NCBI GenBank assembly: GCA_030148425.1
Contig: JASBTM010000017.1
Location: 620,001-684,000 of the forward strand
Length of the DNA stretch: 64,000 nt
From: Hyphomicrobium sp.
GTDB taxonomy: Bacteria; Pseudomonadota; Alphaproteobacteria; Rhizobiales; Hyphomicrobiaceae
Direction: 5' to 3'
Shown here one piece after another: positions 40,500 through 47,785 of this stretch. Made by a program: the position numbers and the translations under genes. The first letter of the stretch is position 1. Each line of letters starts with the position of its first letter. Under the pieces are notes generated by a model. It was not told the DNA's origin. It saw nothing but the letters and a program-made list of their open reading frames with translations, and searched no databases.

Positions 40500-40742
40500 T
40501 CAGCCTAAAAGCGCATTGGAGACCAGCAGAACGTTCTTATCAAATTCGGCATGCTGACGAACCATTTCCTCGATTTCGTCAATGGCTCGCCTGACTTGGT
40601 CGCCCTCGCGCGCCATGCGTTCAAACATGTCTTCGACGAAGAGCCTATGCTGACGGCGGGCTTCAGACTTTACGCGTACCTCTCGCCATTTGTCACAAAA
40701 TGCCGGCGAGGACTTTGGTCTCCTTGGCGTATAAATGCTCAT
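40500..40742 (-). CDS. Phage helical hypothetical protein, 80 aa
   Basis: Basic N-terminus (SIYTPRRPKSSPAFCDKWRE) and a long probable coiled coil (MFERMAREGDQVRRAIDEIE, EMVRQHAEFDKN). No membrane segment. Leftward small-gene operon; role unknown. Confidence 0.5.
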   Translation of the reverse strand: MSIYTPRRPKSSPAFCDKWREVRVKSEARRQHRLFVEDMFERMAREGDQVRRAIDEIEEMVRQHAEFDKNVLLVSNALLG

Positions 40743-40759
40743 CGTCGCACGAACCTCAC

Positions 40760-41023
40760 CTAAAGTTTCAGTGTCGCGAGAAAGTCCGACCAGATCTGAT
40801 CGGCGATTTCATACGCATCATCGTCGTCCTTGGAGCTTTTCACCTGCAGCTTAACCTCGGCTGCATCCGCTAAAAGCTGGATATCTAGAACACGGAAGAC
40901 TGAGTTCTGCGGCAGCGCGAGGCGTTCAACCAGAAACGGAATCCTGAATGCATCGCCGATGGCCAAAGCGTCGCTAAAAAAACCGGCCGCCTTGATCGCG
41001 ATTTTTAGGTCCAACACGCGCAT
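40760..41023 (-). CDS. Phage hypothetical protein, 87 aa
   Basis: ATG at 41023 follows immediately a TGA (TGAATG). Small alpha/beta protein (RVLDLKIAIKAAGFFSDALA; QNSVFRVLDIQLLADAAEVK) with an acidic turn KSSKDDDDAYE. No recognised family. Confidence 0.55.
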   Translation of the reverse strand: MRVLDLKIAIKAAGFFSDALAIGDAFRIPFLVERLALPQNSVFRVLDIQLLADAAEVKLQVKSSKDDDDAYEIADQIWSDFLATLKL

Positions 41024-41122
41024 TCAATCGGCTTCCCTGATTGGCAATCCCAATTCGCGCTTCAACGCGGCGAGCGCTGCGCGGGCGTCAGAAGCGGCGC
41101 GATGCCGAACCCAACACCTCAA
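41024..41122 (-). CDS. Possible 32-aa peptide upstream of the 87-aa gene
   Basis: The frame ending at TGA 41024, next to the following ATG, reads CWVRHRAASDARAALAALKR then ELGLPIREAD, with strong coding character. The only start codon found is TTG at 41122, without a good ribosome site. It may be a real small gene or the tail of a decayed one. Confidence 0.3.
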   Translation of the reverse strand: MRCWVRHRAASDARAALAALKRELGLPIREAD

Positions 41123-41229
41123 GACATAACTGATTTGCCGCGGCCAAGGTGCGCTTCCGGATCAGACCCCGTTAAAATTCTGCGATTGTCCTCTTCAGCT
41201 GAAGTGACGCTGCCGCCAAACACCCGGCA

Positions 41230-41733
41230 TCAAGCGTACTTCTTGACCCGTTCGAGCGCTGCCGTCGCCGCCTCTTCCGCGGTCGGAAAGCGGCGAACCA
41301 GACCGCACGCCACCACCTGAACGCCGTCGATCTCCGCTGTCCAAGAATCCTCGTGCTCGATGAGCGTAACTCGGCCATCGTCGCTGAACATCGGGGTTTC
41401 GTGAATCCCAGCGCGGTAGCTTTGGAAGCGGATGCCGTCGACCCATATCCAATGGTACAGGGGGCGAATGCCCGGCCGTTTCGCCATGACCGCCGGAGCA
41501 CCGGGCGCGGGCTTGGTCCGTCGCATGCGAAACGGCGTGGTGAAGCCCTGGCGGCGCTCATCTCGCCGCGCCGCCGTCAGAGCTTCGCAGATCCGGCGTG
41601 CAGCCGAATACCCCTCGAGCACGAAAGAGCCTTTCGTGAACACGTCGTTTGAGAGGATCTCTTCGATGATGCGCCGCGCGGCATCCCGGTCGGCAGGATT
41701 CGCGGCGTCGGTTTCGTCTAAATAGATCTTCAC
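41230..41733 (-). CDS. Phage hypothetical protein, 167 aa
   Basis: GTG at 41733 lies 6 bases after GGAG and is chosen over TTG at 41739. N-terminal helical part (RDAARRIIEEILSNDVFTKG; EGYSAARRICEALTAARRDE), basic linker with PAPGAPAV, then a Trp-rich beta part (YHWIWVDGIRFQSYRAG; LIEHEDSWTAEIDGVQVVAC). The mix suggests two domains. Family unknown. First gene of the leftward unit that faces the SRAP moron. Confidence 0.55.
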   Translation of the reverse strand: MKIYLDETDAANPADRDAARRIIEEILSNDVFTKGSFVLEGYSAARRICEALTAARRDERRQGFTTPFRMRRTKPAPGAPAVMAKRPGIRPLYHWIWVDGIRFQSYRAGIHETPMFSDDGRVTLIEHEDSWTAEIDGVQVVACGLVRRFPTAEEAATAALERVKKYA

Positions 41734-41864
41734 GGCCAACTCCTTGTCGGTGGCTGCCGCCCCATATCTCCCGAGGCAATACCTATCGCCGCCGATCCCC
41801 GGTTCAAATCACAAACCGTGTCCGAGCCTTGCTGAAGCCGAAGGGCGGCCATACATTCCGGACC

Positions 41865-42077
41865 ATGCAAGCCATCAAGTGCGCCACATGCGGCACGATT
41901 CCCGAAGTGTTTCACGATCCCGACGCCCCGGCCGTCGAGATCGAGTGCCGCTGCGGCGCGTTCCGTTGGGCGCCGGTCGAGAATGGAGATACCGGCGAGC
42001 GTTCGATCAAGGATCTCGAAGCCGAAGCCATCAGCCTTTGGAACGTCGCCCAAGGGGCCGGATCAGCGCATGTGTAA
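41865..42077 (+). CDS. Zinc-ribbon protein, Lar-like, 70 aa
   Basis: ATG at 41865 (MQAIKCATCGTIPEVF). Four cysteines make a zinc ribbon (CATC at residues 6-9, CRC near 28-30). The C-terminal AEAISLWNVAQG fits the 'ai..WN.r' end of the Lar (restriction alleviation) family, whose Rac member reduces EcoKI restriction. Assignment to Lar is by pattern only. Overlaps the SRAP gene by 8 bases, so the two form one rightward unit. Confidence 0.6.
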   Translation: MQAIKCATCGTIPEVFHDPDAPAVEIECRCGAFRWAPVENGDTGERSIKDLEAEAISLWNVAQGAGSAHV

Positions 42078-42729
42078 TCTCTACAGCCAGACCCGCAACG
42101 TCGAAGCGATCCGGCGGCTTTTCAAGGTCAGCCATAACCGCGCCGCGTCGATCGAGCCTCAGCCCGCGATCTTCCCCGGCTGGAACGGCAGCGTCATTCG
42201 CAAGGCCGCAGACGGCGAGCGTGAGCTCGTGACGATGTCATGGGGTTTCGTCTTGCTGCAGCCCAAAAAGGCACCGCGCCGCGTCACTAACGTGCGGGAC
42301 GATAAAATCCTCTCATCGCGCTTCTGGAAGCCGAGCTTTGAGGCCCGCCGCTGCCTCGTGCCCGCGTCGTCGTATTGCGAACCGGACACCGGCAAGCCAG
42401 CTAAATGGCATTGGTTCGCCGTCAATGGCGGCGATGAACGCGAGCTGTTCGCCTTCCCCGGTGTCTGGCAGCGTTGGAAAGGACCGGTCAAGAAGGACGG
42501 TCCCAACGTCGACCTGGACGTTTATTCGTTCATGACGACCGCGCCGAACGCTCTGACCGCGTCGATCAATCACGAGCGCATGCCGGTGCTACTCAATCGC
42601 GAGGAAGACTTCGAGACCTGGCTCTCTGGATCACCGGCGGAGGCCTTCGCGCTAGCCCGGAGCTTTGATCCGGAGCAGATGCGCATTGTGCAGAGTGGCC
42701 TCGAGAAACGAGATTTGCTTGCCGCTTAA
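42070..42729 (+). CDS. SRAP / YedK-HMCES-like protein, 219 aa
   Basis: Catalytic residues for self-cross-linking to abasic sites in single-stranded DNA are present: C2 right after Met, N74 (TNVRDDKI), E104 (YCEPD) and H168 (INHERMP). Hallmarks SWGFV and RRCLVPASSY are also clear. Family length is normal. YedK/HMCES shield abasic sites during replication. In a phage it may protect replicating DNA; rightward orientation against neighbours marks a moron. Ends just before a terminator. Confidence 0.88.
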   Translation: MCNLYSQTRNVEAIRRLFKVSHNRAASIEPQPAIFPGWNGSVIRKAADGERELVTMSWGFVLLQPKKAPRRVTNVRDDKILSSRFWKPSFEARRCLVPASSYCEPDTGKPAKWHWFAVNGGDERELFAFPGVWQRWKGPVKKDGPNVDLDVYSFMTTAPNALTASINHERMPVLLNREEDFETWLSGSPAEAFALARSFDPEQMRIVQSGLEKRDLLAA

Positions 42730-42790
42730 AGCTTGAATTCAGGCGAGCGATTTTGCCGTCGACGCTGCTCGAGCGCACCCGCGATTGAAG

Positions 42791-42825
42791 GGCCGCCGAT
42801 GCGCCCAGCGCCGGCGGCCTTTCTT
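42791..42825 (+). terminator. Rho-independent terminator after the SRAP gene
   Basis: GGCCGCCG (42791-42798) pairs with CGGCGGCC (42812-42819), followed by TTTCTT. It lies 61 bp past the SRAP stop and also between convergent genes. Confidence 0.8.
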
Positions 42826-42837
42826 ATTCGAGAGTGA

Positions 42838-43257
42838 TCAGGTGTTCGAGCTTTCGAGAACGATCCCAGGCTCGCGAGCCGTCACGGCCTTGCGTAACAC
42901 GGCAAAGCCAGTCTCAGGATCGCCGTACAATTCATCGCCATCGAACAGGGCCAAGCCCGTTACAATGCACCGCGCTGGCAGCAGCTCGCCGTCCATTTCG
43001 ACCAACAGCAAGTCGGGGTATTGTCGCTTGGCCATCTGAAGCGTGGCGCGATCGGCACCGCAGACCCGCTCTCGCCTGTCCGCAATAGCTTTCTCAAGCG
43101 CATTGCGAATGTCGCGCACGGCTCGGGACATCTTCTGCCACCGCTCCGCGAGTTCGCGAATGCCCGGATCAGCATATTCGACGCTCTGAGATTGGGCCTT
43201 TTCAATTCGCGCGGCGACTTGTGCAATGAGCCGTCGCTCTAAAACTCGATCCAACAT
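42838..43257 (-). CDS. Phage hypothetical protein, 139 aa
   Basis: Helical N-terminal ~75 residues (ERRLIAQVAARIEKAQSQSV; KMSRAVRDIRNALEKAIADR) and a beta-type C-terminal half (PDLLLVEMDGELLPARCIVT; FDGDELYGDPETGFAVLRKA). Two-domain layout; family unknown. Convergent to the SRAP unit. Confidence 0.55.
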   Translation of the reverse strand: MLDRVLERRLIAQVAARIEKAQSQSVEYADPGIRELAERWQKMSRAVRDIRNALEKAIADRRERVCGADRATLQMAKRQYPDLLLVEMDGELLPARCIVTGLALFDGDELYGDPETGFAVLRKAVTAREPGIVLESSNT

Positions 43258-43427
43258 CTAACCCCACAAATACGCATTACAATCACCGCCCCCGCGTGCG
43301 GATAAGCAGTTTTTCTAATTTAACTTTCGGTAATAGTGAATAGGATTATGCGCAACCATTTCAGCGCTGACGGTTTTGATTGATGCGAGTTGCATCCGCG
43401 CCGAAGCGCCGCCGAGCCTCTTCACTT
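43258..43427 (-). promoter_or_regulatory. AT-rich intergenic, likely leftward promoter
   Basis: 170 bp with an AT-rich core (TTTTTCTAATTTAAC near 43310-43325, AATAGTGAATAGG near 43330-43345) unlike the GC-rich genes around it. It separates two leftward genes and probably holds a promoter for the 139-aa gene. No -35/-10 pair is clear enough to name. Confidence 0.35.
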
Positions 43428-43838
43428 TCACACGTCATCCGATGACGGGTTGTCGACGGCCAGGATCGGTTTACAGCCGTACCAGACCTCGCACGCGTCG
43501 CATGCTGCTGCTTGGCTTTCGAACGGACGGCTACGCTGTAGAACACCGTCGGAATCGCGCAAAATGTGGAAGTGTCCGTCTTCCTCAGTCAACATGACAA
43601 CAGGGTGCTGAGGCGAAGCGCGCGCCCGTTCCGCTTCAATTTCGAGCAGCTCGGGAATCCTCACGATCAAGTCGGCTATCGCCTCGGCTTCCTCCGGTGT
43701 AAGCGTCTCGAATCTGGATAGATCGGTATCCCATCGAATCTCTGCCAACTGCTTTTCTTCGCCGTCGACAATCATTATTCCGCTCGGTGAACGCACCTTG
43801 CGCCAGTGGCGAGGAAACCCTCGGCCTCGAATGCTCAT
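43428..43838 (-). CDS. Phage hypothetical protein, 136 aa
   Basis: ATG at 43838 (MSIRGRGFPRHWRKVRSPSG) follows GGGGG by 10 bases; a further ATG at 43880 lacks a ribosome site. Beta N-terminus, central helices rich in E/A (LTPEEAEAIADLIVRIPELL), and a CDACEVWYGC segment near the C-terminus that could bind a metal. Family unknown. Confidence 0.55.
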   Translation of the reverse strand: MSIRGRGFPRHWRKVRSPSGIMIVDGEEKQLAEIRWDTDLSRFETLTPEEAEAIADLIVRIPELLEIEAERARASPQHPVVMLTEEDGHFHILRDSDGVLQRSRPFESQAAACDACEVWYGCKPILAVDNPSSDDV

Positions 43839-43926
43839 AAGTCTGAAACCCCCAGTCGCGACAAATACCTTCGACGACATTGCGCGGACGATTATATCGG
43901 TGCGCCGGCGTCGTCGGCCTATATCG

Positions 43927-44304
43927 CTAAATCAAATGACATTGTTCCCGGTACGGCAGAATTCCATCGGGCGGAAGGCCCCGCCGCGCCCGAAATTGTG
44001 CAATCTGCTTCAATTTGGCGACGTCGCCTTGAAGCCGCGCGCAATGCTCTAGCGGACCGAACATATCGGTCAGCACAGCACCCAGCGCGATCGCCTGCGC
44101 CTTTTTCGAGAGGGCGATGTCGAAGTGCACCCATGACGCTTTTCGGAAGCGCGGAAGGGAAAGAGTTGGATGGCCCTGGATCCAGTGGCGACCAACGCCG
44201 ATGCGGTCAGCCATGGTCAAGAGTTCGTCGATCGAGACCGACCACATATGGCACATAATCATACGACCGAACGGGTGCCGAACGTTGTCGACGTACACAG
44301 TCAT
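43927..44304 (-). CDS. DUF4031-like phage protein, 125 aa
   Basis: Matches the DUF4031 pattern: MTVYVDNVRHPFGRMIMCHM, then ELLTMADRIGVGRHWIQ and HFDIALSKKAQAIALGA. The domain is widespread in phages and bacteria and of unknown function. AGGTGACAA precedes the ATG. Three bases from the next leftward neighbour pair. Confidence 0.8.
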   Translation of the reverse strand: MTVYVDNVRHPFGRMIMCHMWSVSIDELLTMADRIGVGRHWIQGHPTLSLPRFRKASWVHFDIALSKKAQAIALGAVLTDMFGPLEHCARLQGDVAKLKQIAQFRARRGLPPDGILPYREQCHLI

Positions 44305-44307
44305 TTG

Positions 44308-44700
44308 TCACCTGTTGGCGATATCGAGCAGAATATCGGAATGGCAGGGCTGTCCGAGTTTGCACCAACAGCCGAGGTTCTTCCCACGGAGGGGGGCAAG
44401 ATCGATCTTCTGATCGATGACGTGTTTGTGGTACAGCAGCAGAACGTCTTCGATCGTCAGCGGCGCATCGAAATAAATGATCCGGTTCGGCGGCACGTTG
44501 CGGATGAGCAGATCGCCCACTCGCCTCTCTTCAAAGTCGAAGGCAAGCAATTCGGAGTCCGTCATTGGCTCCCACACCAAGCGGCCCTTTTGCCCTACGT
44601 GAAACGGATTCCCCCAGCGCGACGAACGATCAACCTTGACCGTGTTCGCCGGCATCCGCCAGCCCTTGGTGCGTTTCAATTCGATGCGCTGCGGCGCCAT
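44308..44700 (-). CDS. DUF4326 phage protein, 130 aa
   Basis: Clear DUF4326 features: ELKRTKGWRMPANTVKVDRS, RWGNPF, APLRGKNLGCWCKLGQPCH, and a C-terminal DILLDIAN. The Cys/His arrangement (CWC...CH) suggests metal binding. Function unknown; common in phage early regions beside DUF4031 genes, as here. Confidence 0.85.
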   Translation of the reverse strand: MAPQRIELKRTKGWRMPANTVKVDRSSRWGNPFHVGQKGRLVWEPMTDSELLAFDFEERRVGDLLIRNVPPNRIIYFDAPLTIEDVLLLYHKHVIDQKIDLAPLRGKNLGCWCKLGQPCHSDILLDIANR

Positions 44701-44704
44701 ACCT

Positions 44705-45433
44705 TCAATCGCTCCCTATCGCTCTCACACCTGCCGCTTCATTGACGCCATGGCTGAGCGGAACGCGATCGCCGGCGTGCCAGCCAGCAGCAGCCGCTAT
44801 TTCGTTGGTCAGCTTCGGCTCGCGGCGAGTGCGGATCTCCGGATGTGCCCGCCTGAACCGTTCGGAGAGGAGTGAGCCGATTATGGGGACGAGGCCTGAA
44901 CCAGGTGCGCGATCGCTGATCCTGCCCATTTGATCGAGACGGACCGCAATGCGGTATGCCATCGCCCGCCGGAAGGACGCGCGGGCCTCGCGTTGCACCG
45001 ATATCGACAGCTTCAGTCGCAGCGTTTGCCACTCGCGTTCTATCGCCCGGCTGATGATGACGACCAGATAGTGCGCGACCTCTGTCTGATGCGCAGCGCC
45101 GAAGAATGTGAGATTGCCGGTGTAAGTGTTGAAGGCATACTCAACGCTGCAAAGCTTGCAGATCGCGGCAAGACATGCCGCTTCAACCGGTATCGGAGCC
45201 GGGCGCTTTCGCCCCTTCGATCCCCGAAACCATGGGCGCGCATCGTCGGCATACGTCTCCGCCTCGAGCTCGTCGATGCCGCTGTAATGCATGTTATGTT
45301 CGCGCATCAGCGCGGCGGCCTTCTCGGCCGCCATCATCGCTTCTGCTTCCGATGCGCCGTTCTCGACGGTCATCGACATTAGGCGGCGAAGTTTGGCGAC
45401 GATCGCTTTGCGCTTGGCCTTTTCATCAGCCAT
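44705..45433 (-). CDS. DUF2786-like phage protein, 242 aa
   Basis: ATG at 45433 lies 8 bases after GGAGGG; an ATG two codons upstream is too close to it. The start KRKAIVAKLRRLMSMTVENG, EAEAMMAAEKAAALMREHN is the DUF2786 signature, followed by a C-terminal domain (ACLAAICKLCSVEYAFNTYT; FFGAAHQTEVAHYLVVIISR). Role unknown; often phage-borne. Confidence 0.85.
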   Translation of the reverse strand: MADEKAKRKAIVAKLRRLMSMTVENGASEAEAMMAAEKAAALMREHNMHYSGIDELEAETYADDARPWFRGSKGRKRPAPIPVEAACLAAICKLCSVEYAFNTYTGNLTFFGAAHQTEVAHYLVVIISRAIEREWQTLRLKLSISVQREARASFRRAMAYRIAVRLDQMGRISDRAPGSGLVPIIGSLLSERFRRAHPEIRTRREPKLTNEIAAAAGWHAGDRVPLSHGVNEAAGVRAIGSD

Positions 45434-45435
45434 CT

Positions 45436-45795
45436 TCATCGCCCTCCAGCAGCAGGCGCATTCAATGCAGAAACGCACACACACTCATAGGCAAGCGTTC
45501 CGCATGTCTCGCACGGCGCGCGCCGCAATGCGTTTACACGGGCAAGCTCTGGGCGTCGGTAGTGGAGCAGCCAATCCGGCCAGCTTGAAAACTTCCCCTT
45601 TTCGCCAACTGGCATGACTTTGCATGCCGGGAGGTCTTCGATTCGGAACGTCGCATCAAATTGCTCGAGCAGATCCGCCATTTTCGCCTGCCAGTCATCC
45701 GGCATTTCGTGCATGAGAATTCGCGGCATTACGCAGAACGAGGCGTAAGATAGACCGAACCATCCCCAGAGTTTCTGATAGCCAGTACCTCGCAT
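45436..45795 (-). CDS. Conserved phage protein with Cys cluster, 119 aa
   Basis: ATG at 45795 with GGAGGG. The middle reads MPRILMHEMPDDWQAKMADL, a pattern seen in many alphaproteobacterial phages. The C-terminal CETCGTLAYECVC could bind zinc. Upstream boundary shares the cassette-type junction (see findings). Function unknown. Confidence 0.65.
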   Translation of the reverse strand: MRGTGYQKLWGWFGLSYASFCVMPRILMHEMPDDWQAKMADLLEQFDATFRIEDLPACKVMPVGEKGKFSSWPDWLLHYRRPELARVNALRRAPCETCGTLAYECVCVSALNAPAAGGR

Positions 45796-45798
45796 TCG

Positions 45799-46083
45799 TC
45801 ACCCTCCTGATGGTGCTGACGCTGGTTTGTTGCCGTCGTTCCACAGATCCACGGCGCGCTGCGCATCTAACGAACAGCAAAACGAGAACGGCATAGGATC
45901 TTGCTCGAGCGATCCGCTTCTGTTCGCCCACGCTGCAATGACTTCCTCGCCGTTCCCGTGAGTGCAGGTGATGATGTAAGGACCGCCGCCCTCATATCCC
46001 TTGTATCCCGTCGAAACTTCTGGATCTCGGCCGCATTTTGAGCAGGGCTCGACGCTCCCGACTTCAACGTCATCGATTTTCAT
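45799..46083 (-). CDS. Zinc-ribbon Lar-like phage protein, 94 aa
   Basis: CSKCG near residue 14 and a later C/H-rich part (TCTHGNGEEVIAAWANRSGS, FCCSLDAQRAVDLWNDGNK) fit zinc-ribbon proteins of the Lar group, which end in 'a...WN'. GGAGGGTGATGC precedes the ATG. The 3' end (ASAPSGG) belongs to the repeated boundary family. Confidence 0.6.
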   Translation of the reverse strand: MKIDDVEVGSVEPCSKCGRDPEVSTGYKGYEGGGPYIITCTHGNGEEVIAAWANRSGSLEQDPMPFSFCCSLDAQRAVDLWNDGNKPASAPSGG

Positions 46084-46086
46084 GCA

Positions 46087-46287
46087 TCACCCTCCTGATG
46101 GTGTAAGAGAACGGTCGGCCTTGATGATGTGCCACTTCACGGCGGCTTTCCCATCCTTGCCACGCTTCCATTCGGCGTAGGTTTTCTTGCCCTTGAACCA
46201 TCGCCCCGTTGAGCCTTTGCCCTCGAATAGGCCGCCGAGATGTTTCGCAACCTGAGCGTAGAAGATGACTTCGGCCGGTACCTTCAT
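46087..46287 (-). CDS. Small basic phage protein, 66 aa
   Basis: Basic protein (FKGKKTYAEWKRGKDGKAAV) with an N-terminal helix (PAEVIFYAQVAKHLGGLF). The end KADRSLTPSGG is a variant of the repeated cassette boundary. AGGGGGAAGAC precedes the ATG. Family unknown. Confidence 0.55.
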   Translation of the reverse strand: MKVPAEVIFYAQVAKHLGGLFEGKGSTGRWFKGKKTYAEWKRGKDGKAAVKWHIIKADRSLTPSGG

Positions 46288-46293
46288 GTCTTC

Positions 46294-46331
46294 CCCCTAT
46301 TTCCCTGATGATGGTGATTGAGAACGGTCGG
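46294..46331 (-). repeat. Cassette boundary repeat, copy 1 (38 bp)
   Basis: Exact 38-bp match to 46585-46622. Read leftward it covers the codons for DRSQSPSSGK, the TAG stop and the start of the next ribosome site. Here the coding frame of the upstream gene ends before it. Confidence 0.9.
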
Positions 46332-46334
46332 AGA

Positions 46335-46577
46335 TTATCTCTGGCGATATTTCCGATGCCCCCATATGCGGAACCAAAGGTTAGATGCCGCTCGGTTCAG
46401 CCGCGCATTCTCGTTCCACGTCCAATATCTGCCAGGGCGCGGCCCGACGCTGATCTGATATCGAAGCGGATTGAAAACCTCTCTCCACGTCACAAACTCG
46501 CGGCGGACATCGGCGCGCTGAATGTGCCAGATCTGACAAAACTGACGCTTGAAAATTAGGTGCTCCGGGCAATACAT
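46335..46577 (-). CDS. Phage hypothetical protein, 80 aa
   Basis: GGGG 7 bases before ATG 46577. Aromatic, basic protein (MYCPEHLIFKRQFCQIWHIQ; WREVFNPLRYQISVGPRPGR). It ends at TAA 46335, just before the boundary repeat, in a different frame from the DRSQSPSSGK tail that the repeat encodes. The gene may thus be shortened by a frameshift or have been joined to the boundary out of frame. Family unknown. Confidence 0.5.
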   Translation of the reverse strand: MYCPEHLIFKRQFCQIWHIQRADVRREFVTWREVFNPLRYQISVGPRPGRYWTWNENARLNRAASNLWFRIWGHRKYRQR

Positions 46578-46584
46578 CTATTTT

Positions 46585-46622
46585 CCCCTATTTCCCTGAT
46601 GATGGTGATTGAGAACGGTCGG
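46585..46622 (-). repeat. Cassette boundary repeat, copy 2 (38 bp)
   Basis: Exact match to 46294-46331. Here it is in frame with the DUF3850 gene and forms its last codons (DRSQSPSSGK) and stop, plus the ribosome site of the next gene. Confidence 0.9.
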
Positions 46623-46875
46623 CTAGGCCGAGCGCAACAAAACCCGGCCGAAGACCGAGGGCGAAACCCAAGACATCATCGCCGCTGATCAGGTAGGTGA
46701 TCCTCTTGACGAGGTAACGTCCCGTGTATTCATCCGGTCCTGGCTCATATTCCTGCAGGTTCAGAACGTCGCCGACCTGATAGTCGCGATCGTTCTTCCT
46801 GATCTCGAACGGCTTCGAACCGTCTTCCAATCGGTCAAAATAGTCAGGCCAGACTTTGAGATCGTGGACAGCCAT
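46588..46875 (-). CDS. DUF3850 (ASCH-like) phage protein, 95 aa
   Basis: Typical DUF3850: HDLKVWPDYFDRLEDGSKPF, EIRKNDRDYQVGDVL, LQEYEPGPDEYTGR. The family belongs to the ASCH/PUA-like RNA-binding group and is frequent in phages. The last ten residues come from the boundary repeat and are probably not part of the domain. AATAGGGG precedes ATG. Confidence 0.88.
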   Translation of the reverse strand: MAVHDLKVWPDYFDRLEDGSKPFEIRKNDRDYQVGDVLNLQEYEPGPDEYTGRYLVKRITYLISGDDVLGFALGLRPGFVALGLADRSQSPSSGK

Positions 46876-46878
46876 CCC

Positions 46879-47079
46879 CTATTTCCCTTCTGACTGAAGA
46901 ACGGCGCGGCCCGCAGGTGTAAGCACGATGTCGTCGGCTAGTTGGCCGCCATGTTCAAGAAATCCTTCCCACATCAGATCCTTCGCGATCTTGCGGCGAT
47001 ATGGATAGTTATCGAAAAATGATTTCGAGGTTTGCGACTGTGCGACGAGCCGCAGTACTTCAATTTGACCGCGCGTCAT
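46879..47079 (-). CDS. Small winged-helix-like phage protein, 66 aa
   Basis: ATG at 47079 after AAGGTGGGAA; the longer frame overlaps the preceding gene. The pattern MTRGQIEVLRLVAQSQTSKS ... YRRKIAKDLMWEGFLEHGG, LTPAGRAVLQ looks like a small winged-helix domain. Ends in a boundary-type tail (SEGK). DNA-binding role is an inference. Confidence 0.6.
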   Translation of the reverse strand: MTRGQIEVLRLVAQSQTSKSFFDNYPYRRKIAKDLMWEGFLEHGGQLADDIVLTPAGRAVLQSEGK

Positions 47080-47087
47080 TTCCCACC

Positions 47088-47516
47088 TTATGATTGAAGA
47101 ACGGCGCGGGCGCGCTCGGTAATCTGAAACTCCGCGACGTCTCTCGTAATGCAATTCAACGCGATGTCGTAGGCAACGCTACGAAGAACGCTTGCAGGGA
47201 CAGATGGGTCGGCCACATTGATTGCGATCAGACCCGACGACAGCCGCACAGAATCGGCGTTCCACATGTCGCGTTCACGTTCCAGTTCCTTCACTCTTGC
47301 CTGTAGGCGCTCGATCTCGGCTTTTAACTCTGGTGCGGAAGCCGCAAGAATTGCCACGGCCCTCACTTCCGCGATGCTGACGTCGGGGTTTAGCGTCTGG
47401 ACTTTCGCCCACCATCGCGTGTCACCGTTCGGCTCCTTGGCGTAAAACATCGCCGTGTCTGCCTCGCGTATCCATGGCAGCCTTTCCACAATTGATGTCG
47501 GTGTCGCTTCCGTCAT
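47088..47516 (-). CDS. Phage protein with central coiled coil, 142 aa
   Basis: Begins MTEATPTSIVERLPWIREAD, almost the same first residues as the next gene upstream (MTEATPTIVQRL). Central coiled coil (AEIERLQARVKELERERDMW). The end (ITERARAVLQS) echoes the tail of the 66-aa gene. Shared DNA blocks suggest shuffled paralogues. ATGA overlap with its neighbour. Confidence 0.6.
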   Translation of the reverse strand: MTEATPTSIVERLPWIREADTAMFYAKEPNGDTRWWAKVQTLNPDVSIAEVRAVAILAASAPELKAEIERLQARVKELERERDMWNADSVRLSSGLIAINVADPSVPASVLRSVAYDIALNCITRDVAEFQITERARAVLQS

Positions 47517-47785
47517 GACTCGATCTCTCCGAGCGCTTTGCGCGCAATCGTCTGCATCACGGCTACGTCAACTCGCGCGCCTTTGCCGCTGGCGCCCGTC
47601 GCGATCTCTTGAAGTGCCGCCTGTAGGCGCTCGATCTCGGCTTTCGCGTCTTTCATTGCATGCGCAGCTTTTCCTAGATCAGCTTCGACATGCGCACGAC
47701 AAACCTTCCACGGGAAATCGCAGGAGAGAAGACGCGCTGAAAACTCTACCAGCCTCTGCACAATTGTCGGCGTTGCTTCAGTCAT
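47513..47785 (-). CDS. Phage protein, coiled-coil paralogue, 90 aa
   Basis: ATG at 47785 (MTEATPTIVQRLVEFSARLL), overlapping the upstream stop. Coiled coil AHAMKDAKAEIERLQAALQE in common with the 142-aa neighbour; a 26-bp stretch encoding AEIERLQA is identical in both (47299-47324 and 47619-47644). Function unknown. Confidence 0.6.
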   Translation of the reverse strand: MTEATPTIVQRLVEFSARLLSCDFPWKVCRAHVEADLGKAAHAMKDAKAEIERLQAALQEIATGASGKGARVDVAVMQTIARKALGEIES

